The position numbers were made by a program, and so were the translations under genes. Shown here one piece after another: positions 15,903 through 23,494 of a stretch of 45,820 nucleotides of DNA (within the stretch, counting starts at the first letter, position 1; every line of letters starts with the position of its first letter). The stretch is from Bradyrhizobium sp. WSM1743. Lineage in GTDB: Bacteria; Pseudomonadota; Alphaproteobacteria; Rhizobiales; Xanthobacteraceae. Below the pieces are notes generated by a model. That model was not told the origin of the DNA. It did not search any database and worked only from the letters and a program-made list of their open reading frames with translations. The stretch covers positions 1-45,820 of the forward strand of contig NZ_AXAZ01000067.1 in NCBI RefSeq assembly GCF_000473065.1, written 5' to 3'.

Positions 15903-16733
15903 ATGAGGAAGGTGTTTGCCATCCTGGCGTTTCTCTGCGTCCTCGGCGTCGGGCAGTACTTCGTCGTCAGCCAATTCGCGATCCGCCACGAGACCTTGAG
16001 CCTCTTCGACGCCTCGCGCCAGCGGCCGATCTCCGTCGAGATCGCCGTGCGGCGCGATTATGAGACCAAGGCCAATCTCGGCCTCTGGAAGCTTCCACTC
16101 GCCATCATCAGCAACGGCAACACCGTCAAGGCGACCGAATATTCCTTCCTCGCCAACGTGCTCGCCGCGCGAGGCTATCTGGTTGCCAGCATCCAGCAAG
16201 ACTTGCCGAGCGATCCGCCGCTGATGACCCATGTCGGTCAGCAATATGTCGGCCGGCATGAAGTCTACATCCGCTGCGAAGCTAACATTCTGTTTGTGCT
16301 GGGCGAACTGAAGAGACGGCAGGAGAACGTCGAATACGACCACATCACCCTCGTCGGCCACTCCAACGGCGGCGATGTTTCCATGTATGTCGCCCATCAG
16401 CACCCGGAGCTGGTGTCGAAGGTGATCACGCTCGACAATCTGCGGGTGCCTTTCGTGCTCAGCGATCGCATGAAGATCCTGTCGTTCCGCTCGAAGGACC
16501 CGCATTTCGTGACAGATCCTGGCGTGCTGCCGACGCCGGAGGAGGCCAAGGCACGCGGTATCGACATCATCCACACCGGCGCACAGCACACGGAGATGAG
16601 CGATCGCGGTCCCAACGCGGTCAAGGAGAAGATCCAGGAGACGCTCGACCGCTTCCTGCGCGACGGCGCCAGCAGCGCGCTCGCGCCGGCGGACACGAAG
16701 AGCCCAATGATCATGAACCCAGGCGACTATTAG
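15903..16733 (+). CDS. Alpha/beta hydrolase, membrane- or periplasm-directed
   Basis: An N-terminal hydrophobic segment (MRKVFAILAFLCVLGVGQYF) acts as a signal anchor. The body carries the nucleophile elbow GHSNGG (Ser154) followed by SMYVAHQHPELV, and a late His in HTGAQHTEM as the likely triad member. The first half contains a KLPLAIISNGN strand typical of the fold and its oxyanion region. The length of 276 matches small alpha/beta hydrolases (esterase/lipase type). The substrate is not deducible. ATG 15903 is preferred to the upstream TTG (15891) because GAGA precedes it at normal spacing. It is 150 bp downstream of tpsB; joint transcription is possible. Confidence 0.8.
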   Translation: MRKVFAILAFLCVLGVGQYFVVSQFAIRHETLSLFDASRQRPISVEIAVRRDYETKANLGLWKLPLAIISNGNTVKATEYSFLANVLAARGYLVASIQQDLPSDPPLMTHVGQQYVGRHEVYIRCEANILFVLGELKRRQENVEYDHITLVGHSNGGDVSMYVAHQHPELVSKVITLDNLRVPFVLSDRMKILSFRSKDPHFVTDPGVLPTPEEAKARGIDIIHTGAQHTEMSDRGPNAVKEKIQETLDRFLRDGASSALAPADTKSPMIMNPGDY

Positions 16734-16820
16734 CCAATAACCCAAACCGCGATGACGATTCGACCTGATCTCATCGCGCTTCAGCAGTCGCCGGACGATC
16801 ACGACCTGCCACAAGTGCAA

Positions 16821-16846
16821 ATCCCTGCCGGAGGACCGGCAGGGAT
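16821..16846. terminator. 11-bp perfect hairpin between convergent genes
   Basis: ATCCCTGCCGG pairs with CCGGCAGGGAT around AGGA, but no U-tract follows on either strand. It is placed between the alpha/beta hydrolase (+) and the phasin gene (-), so it probably acts as a 3'-end structure. Positions 16734-16974 hold nothing else. Confidence 0.5.
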
Positions 16847-16974
16847 CAGCAGAAAGGATGACGGACGGCGAATGAAATCATCCGGTGGCCCGTCATGGAC
16901 CTGCGCCAGTATCGAAGCGCGGATCTCCATGCCACACAAGATCAATTTGCGGGCACGCTGTACATCCACTGAAA

Positions 16975-17319
16975 TCAGGAGGACTTGCCCTTGCCTGATT
17001 GCATCAGACTGCCGGTCATCTGGCGCATGTGATCTCCGGCGCTGGTGAACTGACTGCGCAGGAAATCGGACTGGATCCGCATCGCTTCCTGGAGATCGGT
17101 GGCATGCACCAGCTTGCGCGCATGCTCGAAGGCCGACTTCATGTTCTGCTCGGTGAAAGCCAGCGCCTGCTTCGACACCTCCGTCCCCGCGCCCGGAACG
17201 GACGACATCGATTTGGTGGCGGCCTCAAAAAACATGCCGAATGCCTTTTCCGCCTGGTCGATCGTCTTCTCGGCCAAATCGCGCAGTTCGGCCGGAACCT
17301 CGAGCTTCGGTTCGATCAT
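16975..17319 (-). CDS. Phasin-family protein
   Basis: A 114-residue helical protein of the Phasin_2 type: a long amphipathic helix (LRDLAEKTIDQAEKAFGMFF) then TEVSKQALAFTEQNMKSAFEHARKLVHATDLQEAMRIQSDFLRSQ, the hallmark pattern of phasins, which coat polyhydroxyalkanoate granules. The ATG is preceded by GGGAGGAG at good spacing; upstream codons in frame are noise. It is monocistronic and about 140 bp from the next minus-strand gene. No PHA synthase is nearby, so its role as granule coat rests on family membership; some relatives act instead as small stress-linked coat proteins. Confidence 0.85.
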   Translation of the reverse strand: MIEPKLEVPAELRDLAEKTIDQAEKAFGMFFEAATKSMSSVPGAGTEVSKQALAFTEQNMKSAFEHARKLVHATDLQEAMRIQSDFLRSQFTSAGDHMRQMTGSLMQSGKGKSS

Positions 17320-17461
17320 GGTCGCACTCCTCCCTTTTTCCCAACAGAATACCACACTTGCCGGACCGCGTTCCAGCGGCCAGCCTCGGGGGAACGACAC
17401 CGGCGGGCCCGGCTCTGGCAGGAAATGGAGAGAGACGGCATAGGTCGGAGCGCGGCCGGAC

Positions 17462-17647
17462 TCAGGACAAAGGGTGCTCGGGAAGAGCTTCGTCGGTGGC
17501 GAGATCTTCGACCAGCTTGATCACTTCGAAACGCTGTCGCGGCGCGAGCTTCAGGAACGCGCGGAGCAGGCGCAGACTTTCGACAGTGCTGCTTGCAGGC
17601 ACACCGAGCTTGAGATGCAGCTCAGCCGCGAAATTGAGGTTTTTCAT
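17462..17647 (-). CDS. Small hypothetical protein (61 aa)
   Basis: ATG at 17647 (MKNLNFAAELHLKLGVPASS...) fits better than a start 19 codons upstream, which adds noise. The protein is helical and Leu-rich with a stretch RLLRAFLKLAPRQRFEVIKLVEDLA, ending DEALPEHPLS. There is no membrane helix, zinc motif or catalytic residue. A leader AGGTGCG lies before the start. I recognise no family; comparable short helical proteins are conserved in Bradyrhizobium. Confidence 0.5.
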   Translation of the reverse strand: MKNLNFAAELHLKLGVPASSTVESLRLLRAFLKLAPRQRFEVIKLVEDLATDEALPEHPLS

Positions 17648-18264
17648 CTCGCACCTATGACAAGCATCGGCCTTCGTGATCCACTCAAGAACCGACCGCC
17701 GCAACCGAACTTATCGCGACGAACTCTCGGCCGGCGGGCCCGCTGGGTTGGCACGCTGAACGACATCCAAACGGCGGCCTCAACCATTCGGTTGTAACTA
17801 TGCCAAGGAACAACCCATCCGGCAAGCCCAACCGTGGGTGTAGCGATGCTTCGCCTGCATTGTACCACGGCGATTCCGGATAACAGGAATATCGACCGCC
17901 GTCACCCACCTGCGTCAACAAGCGGCATCAATCACGCACACAGCCCCCTGATCGGCGGCAATCGGCGCAGTGTTTCGCCTTGTTTCCGATATGAATGCAC
18001 ATTGGCGCGCACAAATTGGATCCTTCAGCATATACACGTAATTGTTGAGTCCCATTGCGGCGGTTGCATCGCCAGCACCGAAGTCGATCTTGCAGCCGGT
18101 CCTGGCGCGGCCGTTCGCGGATCCATCGGTCTGGATATGATTCCGCCGTGAACCGCTGTCCGCGAGCGAGCGACCAAGCCGTTGCGGCACGGCCACGCAG
18201 ATACGGGCGCCATGGCTGAGGATTCTTCGATTTGGGCGCGCGTCAGCACCAAAAGGACGACGGC
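17648..18264. other. Gene-free stretch, low-complexity signals only
   Basis: About 617 bp with short, mutually overlapping frames on both strands and none with a good ribosome-binding site or coding-like composition. GC is lower than around it. I see no hairpin with a U-tract and no clear promoter, apart from whatever drives the secreted protein at 18265. Confidence 0.5.
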
Positions 18265-18621
18265 ATGCTTTCTCGCTGCGATCTCATCAAGGGCGCCGCG
18301 GTCGCGCTTCTCACCCTTTCGATACAAGGCGCATGGGCCCAGGAGACCAAAATGAACCTGTTCAAGATCGTCACCATCAAGGACGAAATCGTGGTCGGAT
18401 TGTCGGCGGAGGAGCTTCAGGCGCTCGGCGGCAATGATGCGAGCGCCGTTGCACACGCGCTGGCACGGAAGGGCGATCTCACCGTCTGGCAATACAACGT
18501 GCATCGTGGCCCGAACGGCGAACTACAGCAGGCGCCGACCGCCAAAATCGGGCTGTTGGCCAACGCCTCGCTCCGTGTCGAGCCCTACACCACGCCCCAC
18601 CAGATTGTACCTCATCCGTAA
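18265..18621 (+). CDS. Small secreted hypothetical protein (118 aa)
   Basis: AAGGA lies eight bases before ATG. A signal peptide (MLSRCDLIKGAAVALLTLS...GAWA) is followed by the mature part, beginning QETKMNLFKIVTIKDEIVVG, with a pattern of alternating strands and helices (LSAEELQALGG; DLTVWQYNVHRGPNGELQ; KIGLLANASLRVEPY) ending PHQIVPHP. The basic start with Arg followed by no second Arg indicates Sec rather than Tat export. No cysteine remains in the mature part. Function unknown; it faces a minus-strand operon across a strong hairpin. Confidence 0.6.
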   Translation: MLSRCDLIKGAAVALLTLSIQGAWAQETKMNLFKIVTIKDEIVVGLSAEELQALGGNDASAVAHALARKGDLTVWQYNVHRGPNGELQQAPTAKIGLLANASLRVEPYTTPHQIVPHP

Positions 18622-18637
18622 GCGATAGACAGGCGCG

Positions 18638-18661
18638 CGCCTGCGGCCGAGACCGCAGGCG
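18638..18661. terminator. 9-bp hairpin between convergent genes
   Basis: CGCCTGCGG and CCGCAGGCG flank CCGAGA, a compact strong stem placed 17 bp after the secreted protein (+) and 9 bp before the stop of the minus-strand gene. The following T-content is poor, so termination is inferred from position. Confidence 0.5.
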
Positions 18662-18669
18662 TGCCGCAT

Positions 18670-19245
18670 TCATCTGGGCGGGTCCGCACGCCGCGCCCTC
18701 GTCTCCGTCGCAAAGCCGTAGATCAGCGCCAGCCGGTCCAGGCATTGGCGAAAACGCCGCGCAAAATAATCGTTCCAGCGCTGCGTGCGGACGGCGCGAC
18801 GTTGCCCGATCTGATCCATGGTCAGGCCCAGCACCAGCACGTCGTGCACCAGCGCGGCGCCGTCGGTACCGAGCTCGCGCTCGACCCGGTTCAGCCGCAG
18901 CACCGCCTGTCGCTGGCTCTCGGTGACCGGCTCGCGCGTGCCGGTCCCATCGACATATTCGCGGGTCGTATCCACCGCCTGGGGGCCTCGTTCCGCCCGC
19001 TCCCAATCGTTCTGGAAGGCGCGCCCACCGCGGTATTGCGCTTCGTCGATCTGGTGGTGCGCGTGTAGCCGGCCGAGCGGATCGCTGCGGACCGACCGGA
19101 TGGCCAGGATCTTCTCGCCCGAATCGAGCGCGAGCGGATTGTCCACCTCGACCTCCGCCACCTCGGCGTTGAACGGCACCTCCCGCGACCGCCGGTCGTA
19201 GATCTGCGACAATTTGTAGGATTTGTTACGTCGGGCACGAGCCAC
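18670..19245 (-). CDS. Hypothetical protein with DUF6456-like C-terminus (191 aa)
   Basis: Starts MARARRNKSYKLSQIYDRRS with a basic N-terminus. Its C-terminal 75 residues (AVLRLNRVERELGTDGAALV...RFRQCLDRLALIYGF) resemble the helical domain of alphaproteobacterial DUF6456 proteins: an ELG..LV.DV.....L..I....R pattern then a C-terminal LDRLA..YG. That similarity is by eye and uncertain. It lies 46 bp behind the GcrA-like gene in the same direction, so the two probably form an operon and may act together, e.g. one binding DNA and the other an RNA polymerase or DNA partner. No catalytic residues are evident. Confidence 0.5.
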   Translation of the reverse strand: MARARRNKSYKLSQIYDRRSREVPFNAEVAEVEVDNPLALDSGEKILAIRSVRSDPLGRLHAHHQIDEAQYRGGRAFQNDWERAERGPQAVDTTREYVDGTGTREPVTESQRQAVLRLNRVERELGTDGAALVHDVLVLGLTMDQIGQRRAVRTQRWNDYFARRFRQCLDRLALIYGFATETRARRADPPR

Positions 19246-19291
19246 TCGGGTACTCCCTGCAAGTCTGACGATTGAACGGACGGCTGCACTT

Positions 19292-19816
19292 TCAGGCAGC
19301 CGAGACCAACTTCAGCACGACGGGGCCCGCGACACGGGCGGACGCAGCCCCGGAACGGCGCGTCAGGCGGGAATGCGGCGCGCAATAGCTGGAGCCCGGC
19401 TGGCGCGGGTGGCCGCAGAAGGTGATTTCCTCCCCGTCCTTGTCGCCGCCATAGGGATAGCGACAGTCGGCCGGCTCGAGCTCGACCAGTTGGATCAGGC
19501 GCGGTTGGACGCCGACGCAACGCAACTTGACCCGCGCTGGAGGCTTCATCGCGGACTTCGGCGGTAGATTCAGGTTCGGCAACGCCGCCCGACGCGGCGA
19601 AAGCAGGCTGGGTTCACCCGGCACGATCGACGGACTCGTGATCCATTCCGGCACGACGAGCCCAAGCCGCTTGGCGCGGCCGACCACCGCGCTGCGCGTG
19701 TAAGCCGTTCCAAACCTTGCGTTAATCTGTCTTCCGATCTCCGCATAAGACATGCCTTTGAGAAAATAGTCGCGAAGCGCGTCGGAGTGCTCCGACGGCC
19801 AATGGCCCGGTTCCAT
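19292..19816 (-). CDS. GcrA-like cell-cycle/DNA-methylation-responsive regulator
   Basis: The N-terminus has the GcrA DNA-binding pattern: WPSEHSDALRDYFLKGMSYAE..., then RSAVVGRAKRLGL (about 41-53), the sequence that in GcrA recognises methylated GANTC. After a proline-rich linker the C-terminus has CRYPYGGDKDGEEITFCG..SSYCAPH, a Cys/His set matching the GcrA tail (CRWPxGDP...FCG...YCxxH). Length 174 is normal. It starts at ATG 19816; the longer frame upstream runs through its own promoter. Divergent from the S24 repressor, with a shared operator palindrome. It is probably a specialised paralogue of the cell-cycle GcrA that works beside phage-type regulators, but an orthologue cannot be excluded. 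Confidence 0.8.
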   Translation of the reverse strand: MEPGHWPSEHSDALRDYFLKGMSYAEIGRQINARFGTAYTRSAVVGRAKRLGLVVPEWITSPSIVPGEPSLLSPRRAALPNLNLPPKSAMKPPARVKLRCVGVQPRLIQLVELEPADCRYPYGGDKDGEEITFCGHPRQPGSSYCAPHSRLTRRSGAASARVAGPVVLKLVSAA

Positions 19817-19867
19817 GCTGCTGTCCTGTGATGCGCCTCCCCAACGAACGACCGGGAGACAAGACAC

Positions 19868-19896
19868 ACATTCCGTTATTCCGAATACAGAGTCAA
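19868..19896 (-). promoter_or_regulatory. GcrA-like gene promoter with ATTCCGAAT operator
   Basis: On the minus strand a -35-like TTGACT (complement of 19891-19896) is followed 17 bases on by GAATGT (complement of 19868-19873, a weak -10). Inside the spacer, + strand 19878-19886 is ATTCCGAAT, an identical 9-mer to one in the divergent S24 promoter. A repressor bound there would block RNA polymerase. Confidence 0.5.
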
Positions 19897-19918
19897 GCAA
19901 TAATTCTGATATTCATAA

Positions 19919-19947
19919 TTGCATCAATTCCGAATTTCGGATTATAA
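19919..19947 (+). promoter_or_regulatory. S24 repressor promoter with autoregulatory palindrome
   Basis: TTGCAT (19919-19924), a 17-base spacer, then TTATAA (19942-19947). The spacer holds ATTCCGAAT (19927-19935) and the wider palindrome TCCGAA-T-TTCGGA (19929-19941). A repressor lying between -35 and -10 is a standard autoregulation layout. Transcription would begin near 19954, giving a short leader with GAGGGA before ATG 19981. Confidence 0.6.
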
Positions 19948-19980
19948 GAGGCGAGACGGTGCGCAATCGAGGGAATCACC

Positions 19981-20589
19981 ATGTTGGACGTTGCAATGAT
20001 CGAGCGGGGCCTGGAGAAGACGGGCAAGAGCAAGGGCGGCCTGGCGGCGGCCATGGGCGTGCGCCCCGGCGCGGTCTCGGAGATTCTCGGCGGCGAGCGC
20101 CTGGTGAAGGCCTCGGAGATCATTCCGATCATGGAATATCTCGAGCTCAATCTCGCGCCGATCATGGGCCGCGTCGGAGCCGGCGCGGTGATCGAGCCGG
20201 ACTATGAACAGGTTCCCCCGGAAGGTCTCGGCGACATCACGTTGCCTTTCCCAATCATGGAAGAGACGATCGCATTCGAGATCGTGGGCGATTCGATGCT
20301 GCCCAAATACGAAAGCGGCGACGTGATCGTGGTCTACAAGGACCAGCGCCATCCGCTGTCGAGCTTCTACGGCGAAGAGGCCGTGGTCCGACTCAAGACC
20401 GGCGAGCGCTATCTGAAGACCATCGAGCGGGGAAAATCTCCCTCTGTCGTCAATCTCACAAGTTTCAATGCCAAGCCGATCGTCGGCGTCAAGCTCGACT
20501 GGGTCGGGGAGATCTGCCTGTCCATGCCCAAGGGGCAGCTTGAGCGGCTGCGCGCGAAATCGGCCCGCCCTCGCAAGAAGGGCAAGTAA
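19981..20589 (+). CDS. S24-family (LexA/CI-like) repressor
   Basis: This 202-residue protein has an N-terminal helix-turn-helix (about 9-55; GGLAAAMGVRPGAVSEILGG), a hinge with VGAGAVI where LexA and CI carry their Ala-Gly cleavage site (A67-G68 is in register), and a C-terminal peptidase S24 domain: GDSMLPKYESGD with nucleophile Ser105 and Lys139 in VVRLKTGERY. It could be inactivated by autocleavage in the SOS response, or be a CI-type regulator. Its promoter carries an operator between -35 and -10; the same palindrome lies at the divergent GcrA-like gene and at the downstream gene (20694). No integrase or other phage genes adjoin it, so the region is a detached phage-type switch or a stress regulator. 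The C-terminus is basic (RPRKKGK). Confidence 0.87.
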   Translation: MLDVAMIERGLEKTGKSKGGLAAAMGVRPGAVSEILGGERLVKASEIIPIMEYLELNLAPIMGRVGAGAVIEPDYEQVPPEGLGDITLPFPIMEETIAFEIVGDSMLPKYESGDVIVVYKDQRHPLSSFYGEEAVVRLKTGERYLKTIERGKSPSVVNLTSFNAKPIVGVKLDWVGEICLSMPKGQLERLRAKSARPRKKGK

Positions 20590-20599
20590 GAGAGCCAGC

Positions 20600-20654
20600 G
20601 ATTTCCGATTTATAGAAATCCGCGATTGACAGAGTTACGATTTTCGGAAATACT
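20600..20654 (+). promoter_or_regulatory. Promoter with TTTCGGAAA operator, target of the S24 repressor
   Basis: TTGACA (20626-20631), 17 bases, AATACT (20649-20654); the spacer ends in TTTTCGGAAA (TTTC/GAAA arms, 20642-20650), matching the palindrome in the S24 and GcrA-like promoters. Upstream GATTTC..GAAATC arms (20600-20620) enclose CGATTTATA, perhaps a second site. It drives the gene starting at 20694. Confidence 0.6.
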
Positions 20655-20693
20655 CTGCCGCGGTCCCGACCACGGGCGCGGCAGGGTCGTTTC

Positions 20694-21086
20694 ATGCAAT
20701 ATTTCGTCGTGATGATCGATTATGGGCGGCGGGGCCGCGAGGCGGTCGTCGATCGCGAAATCACAAGGCGCGAGGTCATCTCCCGCATCGCCTCGGGCGA
20801 ATACCAGAACATCTCGTTCATCCACGAAATCGTGGAGAATGCGGTCGAGGACGTGACCGAGGCCATCCTGACGGAGGCCGCCCTGCCCCAAATCCCGCCC
20901 GAAGACGTCGATCTCCAGGCAATCCGGCTTGATCACCCGCGACCTACGCAAGCACGAACGGACGTGACGCAGGCTTGGAGCCTGCGCCACCGCCCAGTCC
21001 GACATTACACCAAAAGAACGGTCGATCCCGTGGTCTTGCGCGCCGCAAGATCGGCATGCGCCTTGGCGGCGTCCTTCAGCGGATAG
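20694..21086 (+). CDS. Small hypothetical protein of the S24 island, 3' end altered
   Basis: ATG after AGGG at normal spacing. The N-terminal 65 residues (MQYFVVMIDYGRRGREAVVD...) form a compact mixed fold with an acidic helical end (IHEIVENAVEDVTEAILTEA). The frame runs on to 21086, overlapping the convergent oxidoreductase by 82 bp, and that tail is noise-like. In another frame the sequence reads DLRKHERT with a stop at 20965-20967, which looks like the original end (LDHxRDLRKHERT), so a frameshift near 20935 is likely. No function recognised. The promoter bears the S24 operator, so it should be under that repressor; similar genes following S24 regulators suggest a conserved pairing. Confidence 0.6.
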   Translation: MQYFVVMIDYGRRGREAVVDREITRREVISRIASGEYQNISFIHEIVENAVEDVTEAILTEAALPQIPPEDVDLQAIRLDHPRPTQARTDVTQAWSLRHRPVRHYTKRTVDPVVLRAARSACALAASFSG

Positions 21087-21979
21087 GTCTGGTGAACCTC
21101 GATCTTCACCGCGCCGGACTTGACGACCTCGAACAGCTCGTTCGCCATCGCGACCAGATTTTGGCGCTTGGCGGCGTAGGTGAATAGCGTCGGACGCGTG
21201 ACGTAGAGCGAGCCTTTCTGGGCCAACAGGCCGAGATTGAGCGGCTCCACCGCACCGGAGGACTGGCCGAACAGCGCGGCGACGCCGAGCGGCGCGAGGC
21301 AATCCAGCGATTTCAGGAACGTGTCCTTGCCGACGGAATCGTAAACCACCGGCACTTTCTTGCCACCGGTGAACTCCTCGACCCGCTTCACGAAATCTTC
21401 CCGGGTGTAGATGATCACATGGTCGCAGCCATGCGCCTTTGCGAGCTTCGCCTTCTCGTCGTTGCTGACTGTGCCGATCACGGTTGCGCCGAGATGCTTG
21501 GCCCACTGGCTCAGGATCAGGCCGACACCGCCAGCCGCGGCATGAAGCAGGATGGTATCGCCCGCTTTCACCCGATAGGTCTGCCGGATCAGATATTGCG
21601 TGGTGAGCCCCTTGAGCATCATCGCCGCCGCGGTCTTGTCGTCGACGCCATCGGGCAGCTTCAGCAGACGATCGGCGGGAATTAGCCGCGCCTCCGAATA
21701 GGCACCGAGCGGCGAGGCGCCATAGGCGACGCGATCGCCTGGCTGCAGGTCGGTGACACCGGGCCCGACCTCCTCAACGACACCAGCCGCCTCGCTGCCG
21801 AGCCCGCTCGGCAGCTGCGCCGGATAAAGGCCGGAACGGTTATAGATGTCGACGAAATTGAGGCCGACAGCGGTGTGGCGGATTCGCGCTTCGCCGGGTC
21901 CGGGCTTGCCGACGCTGACCTCCTCCCAGACCAGGACTTCCGGACCGCCGGTCTTGTGAAAGCGAATGGCATGCGTCAT
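21005..21979 (-). CDS. qor: Quinone oxidoreductase (zinc-free MDR family)
   Basis: NAD(P)H-dependent reductase of the medium-chain dehydrogenase superfamily, 324 residues. The N-terminal domain starts MTHAIRFHKTGGPEVL and has LGSEAAGVVEEVGPGV. The nucleotide-binding motif AAAGGVGLILSQWA (about 150-163) is the AxxGGVG type of quinone oxidoreductases. The catalytic Zn ligands of alcohol dehydrogenase are absent. It would reduce quinones or act on enals and related electrophiles as part of stress defence. The ATG at 21979 is correct; longer frames upstream are noise. It is monocistronic, minus strand, overlapping only the noise tail of the previous gene. Confidence 0.88.
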   Translation of the reverse strand: MTHAIRFHKTGGPEVLVWEEVSVGKPGPGEARIRHTAVGLNFVDIYNRSGLYPAQLPSGLGSEAAGVVEEVGPGVTDLQPGDRVAYGASPLGAYSEARLIPADRLLKLPDGVDDKTAAAMMLKGLTTQYLIRQTYRVKAGDTILLHAAAGGVGLILSQWAKHLGATVIGTVSNDEKAKLAKAHGCDHVIIYTREDFVKRVEEFTGGKKVPVVYDSVGKDTFLKSLDCLAPLGVAALFGQSSGAVEPLNLGLLAQKGSLYVTRPTLFTYAAKRQNLVAMANELFEVVKSGAVKIEVHQTYPLKDAAKAHADLAARKTTGSTVLLV

Positions 21980-22203
21980 GGGCGTTGCTCCCTTATCGTT
22001 GCAGTGAGAGTCCGAGAACCGGATCGGCCTGTGAAATAGGCATTTGGTCCGCCCGTTACAGTACAGAGGCGTAACAAGAATGTCACAGCGAACGACAAAC
22101 GCCCGTCGTTCCGCCTCTGTTCGAAAGAGTTGATGACGGCTCTGGAGCGACTGGCAGTACCTATTGCGCGGGGATTGGTGGTCGCCTGCGAAGGAGAGCC
22201 GAG

Positions 22204-22404
22204 ATGCCAGCTTATGTACAGCATCATCAGGATATCGAGATCGCGCCTGTGATTTGCCCCACCTGCATGGGGTTCCTGCCAATGTATGTGCGCGAGGTCG
22301 AGCCGCATTGGAGCCTTGCCAAGATCGACTTCGTCTATGAATGCGCCGATTGCGGCGCCGAGGTCCGGCAGACGATCCGCAAGCCGGAGCCGCAGCGACA
22401 CTGA
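22204..22404 (+). CDS. Small zinc-ribbon protein (66 aa)
   Basis: AAGGAG lies seven bases before ATG. The protein contains CPTC (residues about 19-22) and CADC (about 47-50), the paired knuckles of a rubredoxin-like or treble-clef zinc ribbon, and ends with a basic RQTIRKPEPQRH tail. It most likely binds one zinc and a nucleic acid or protein. No family name is assigned; similar 60-70-residue ribbons are common in Bradyrhizobium. It is an isolated gene in front of the MoxR gene by 137 bp; a promoter for both is not visible. Confidence 0.65.
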   Translation: MPAYVQHHQDIEIAPVICPTCMGFLPMYVREVEPHWSLAKIDFVYECADCGAEVRQTIRKPEPQRH

Positions 22405-22474
22405 GCCCAACCGGCGAACCGCTCAAGTATTTGCGCTGAACGGAAAAAACACCGCTTCTGATGTCTCCCAAACG

Positions 22475-22513
22475 AGGCTTGTTCTTTGCCGGGAACGCAG
22501 GCAGAACAAGCCT
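22475..22513 (+). promoter_or_regulatory. 11-bp inverted repeat in the MoxR leader
   Basis: AGGCTTGTTCT and AGAACAAGCCT pair perfectly around 17 bases, and the loop has a further GCC/GGC pairing. It lies 29 bp before the GTG start, so it may form a leader RNA hairpin or a regulator site. Its presence supports the start at 22542 instead of the upstream ATG at 22461, which would put the hairpin inside the coding frame. Confidence 0.5.
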
Positions 22514-22541
22514 AAAGCAAGACCCTTGGGAGCGCCCTTTC

Positions 22542-23489
22542 GTGGCTGATCAGAAGGCTTCGACCTCGATCGAGGCAGTGGAGAGCGGCCTCGCCGCGCA
22601 GGGCTATATCGCGAGCCGGCAGATCGCGACCGCCGTCTATTTGTCGCAACAAATCGAGAAGCCGATCCTGGTCGAAGGCCCCGCAGGTGTCGGCAAGACC
22701 GAGCTTGCCAAGGCGATCGCGGCTTGGCGCGGCATGAAGATGATCCGTCTGCAATGCTATGAGGGTCTCGACGAGGCCAAGGCGCTTTACGAGTGGAAAT
22801 ACGCCAAGCAGCTTCTCTACACGCAGATCCTCAAGGACAAGCTCGGCGAAGTCCTCGGCGGCGCACAGACGCTGCACGCCGCGCTCGACCAGCTTCATGA
22901 TTTCGGCGACGTGTTCTTCTCCAAGGAGTTCGTCGAGCCGCGTCCCCTGCTCCAGGCGCTGGAGCAGCCGGGCGGCTGCGTGCTGCTGATCGACGAGATC
23001 GACAAGTCGGATGCGGAATTCGAATCGCTGCTGCTGGAGATTCTGTCCGACTTCCAGGTCACGATCCCCGAGCTCGGGACCGTTTCGGCCATCTCGCCGC
23101 CGACCGTGATCCTCACCTCCAACAGCGAGCGCGACCTCGGCGATGCCCTGAAGCGCCGCTGCCTGCATCTGCATATCGGCTTCCCCGAGCAGCGACTGGA
23201 GGAGCGCATCGTCGAAAGCCGCGTGCCCGGCATCTCGCAAACGCTGCGTCGGCAGATGGTCGGTTTCATCCACGAGATCCGCTCGCTGGATCTCAAGAAG
23301 CTGCCGTCGGTCAGCGAGACCATCGACTGGGCGCGCGTGCTGGTGCTGCTCCAGGCCTCCGAGCTCGACACCGAGATCGTCAAGGACACGCTCAACGTAC
23401 TCCTGAAATACGAAGCCGACATCGAGGCAGCAGCGCCACAGGTGACGACCTTCATTGCCAAGGCGGCGCGGTCCAACGTCTTCGGTTGA
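22542..23489 (+). CDS. MoxR-type AAA+ ATPase (CoxD-like)
   Basis: 315-residue AAA+ ATPase. Walker A is GPAGVGKT (46-53), Walker B LLIDEID (148-154), sensor-1 LTSNSERDLGDALKRRC. The sequence RLQCYEGLDEAKALYEW after Walker A is typical of the CoxD/MoxR branch that pairs with VWA proteins to insert or rearrange metal cofactors. The gene starts at GTG 22542 (MADQKASTS...), which has GGGAG upstream, and is followed after 5 bp by a CoxE-like VWA gene, the usual partner. Such pairs mature molybdenum hydroxylases such as CO dehydrogenase; none is adjacent here, although xanthine dehydrogenase lies 16 kb away. The client is therefore unknown. Confidence 0.88.
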   Translation: MADQKASTSIEAVESGLAAQGYIASRQIATAVYLSQQIEKPILVEGPAGVGKTELAKAIAAWRGMKMIRLQCYEGLDEAKALYEWKYAKQLLYTQILKDKLGEVLGGAQTLHAALDQLHDFGDVFFSKEFVEPRPLLQALEQPGGCVLLIDEIDKSDAEFESLLLEILSDFQVTIPELGTVSAISPPTVILTSNSERDLGDALKRRCLHLHIGFPEQRLEERIVESRVPGISQTLRRQMVGFIHEIRSLDLKKLPSVSETIDWARVLVLLQASELDTEIVKDTLNVLLKYEADIEAAAPQVTTFIAKAARSNVFG

Positions 23490-23494
23490 CGCCG

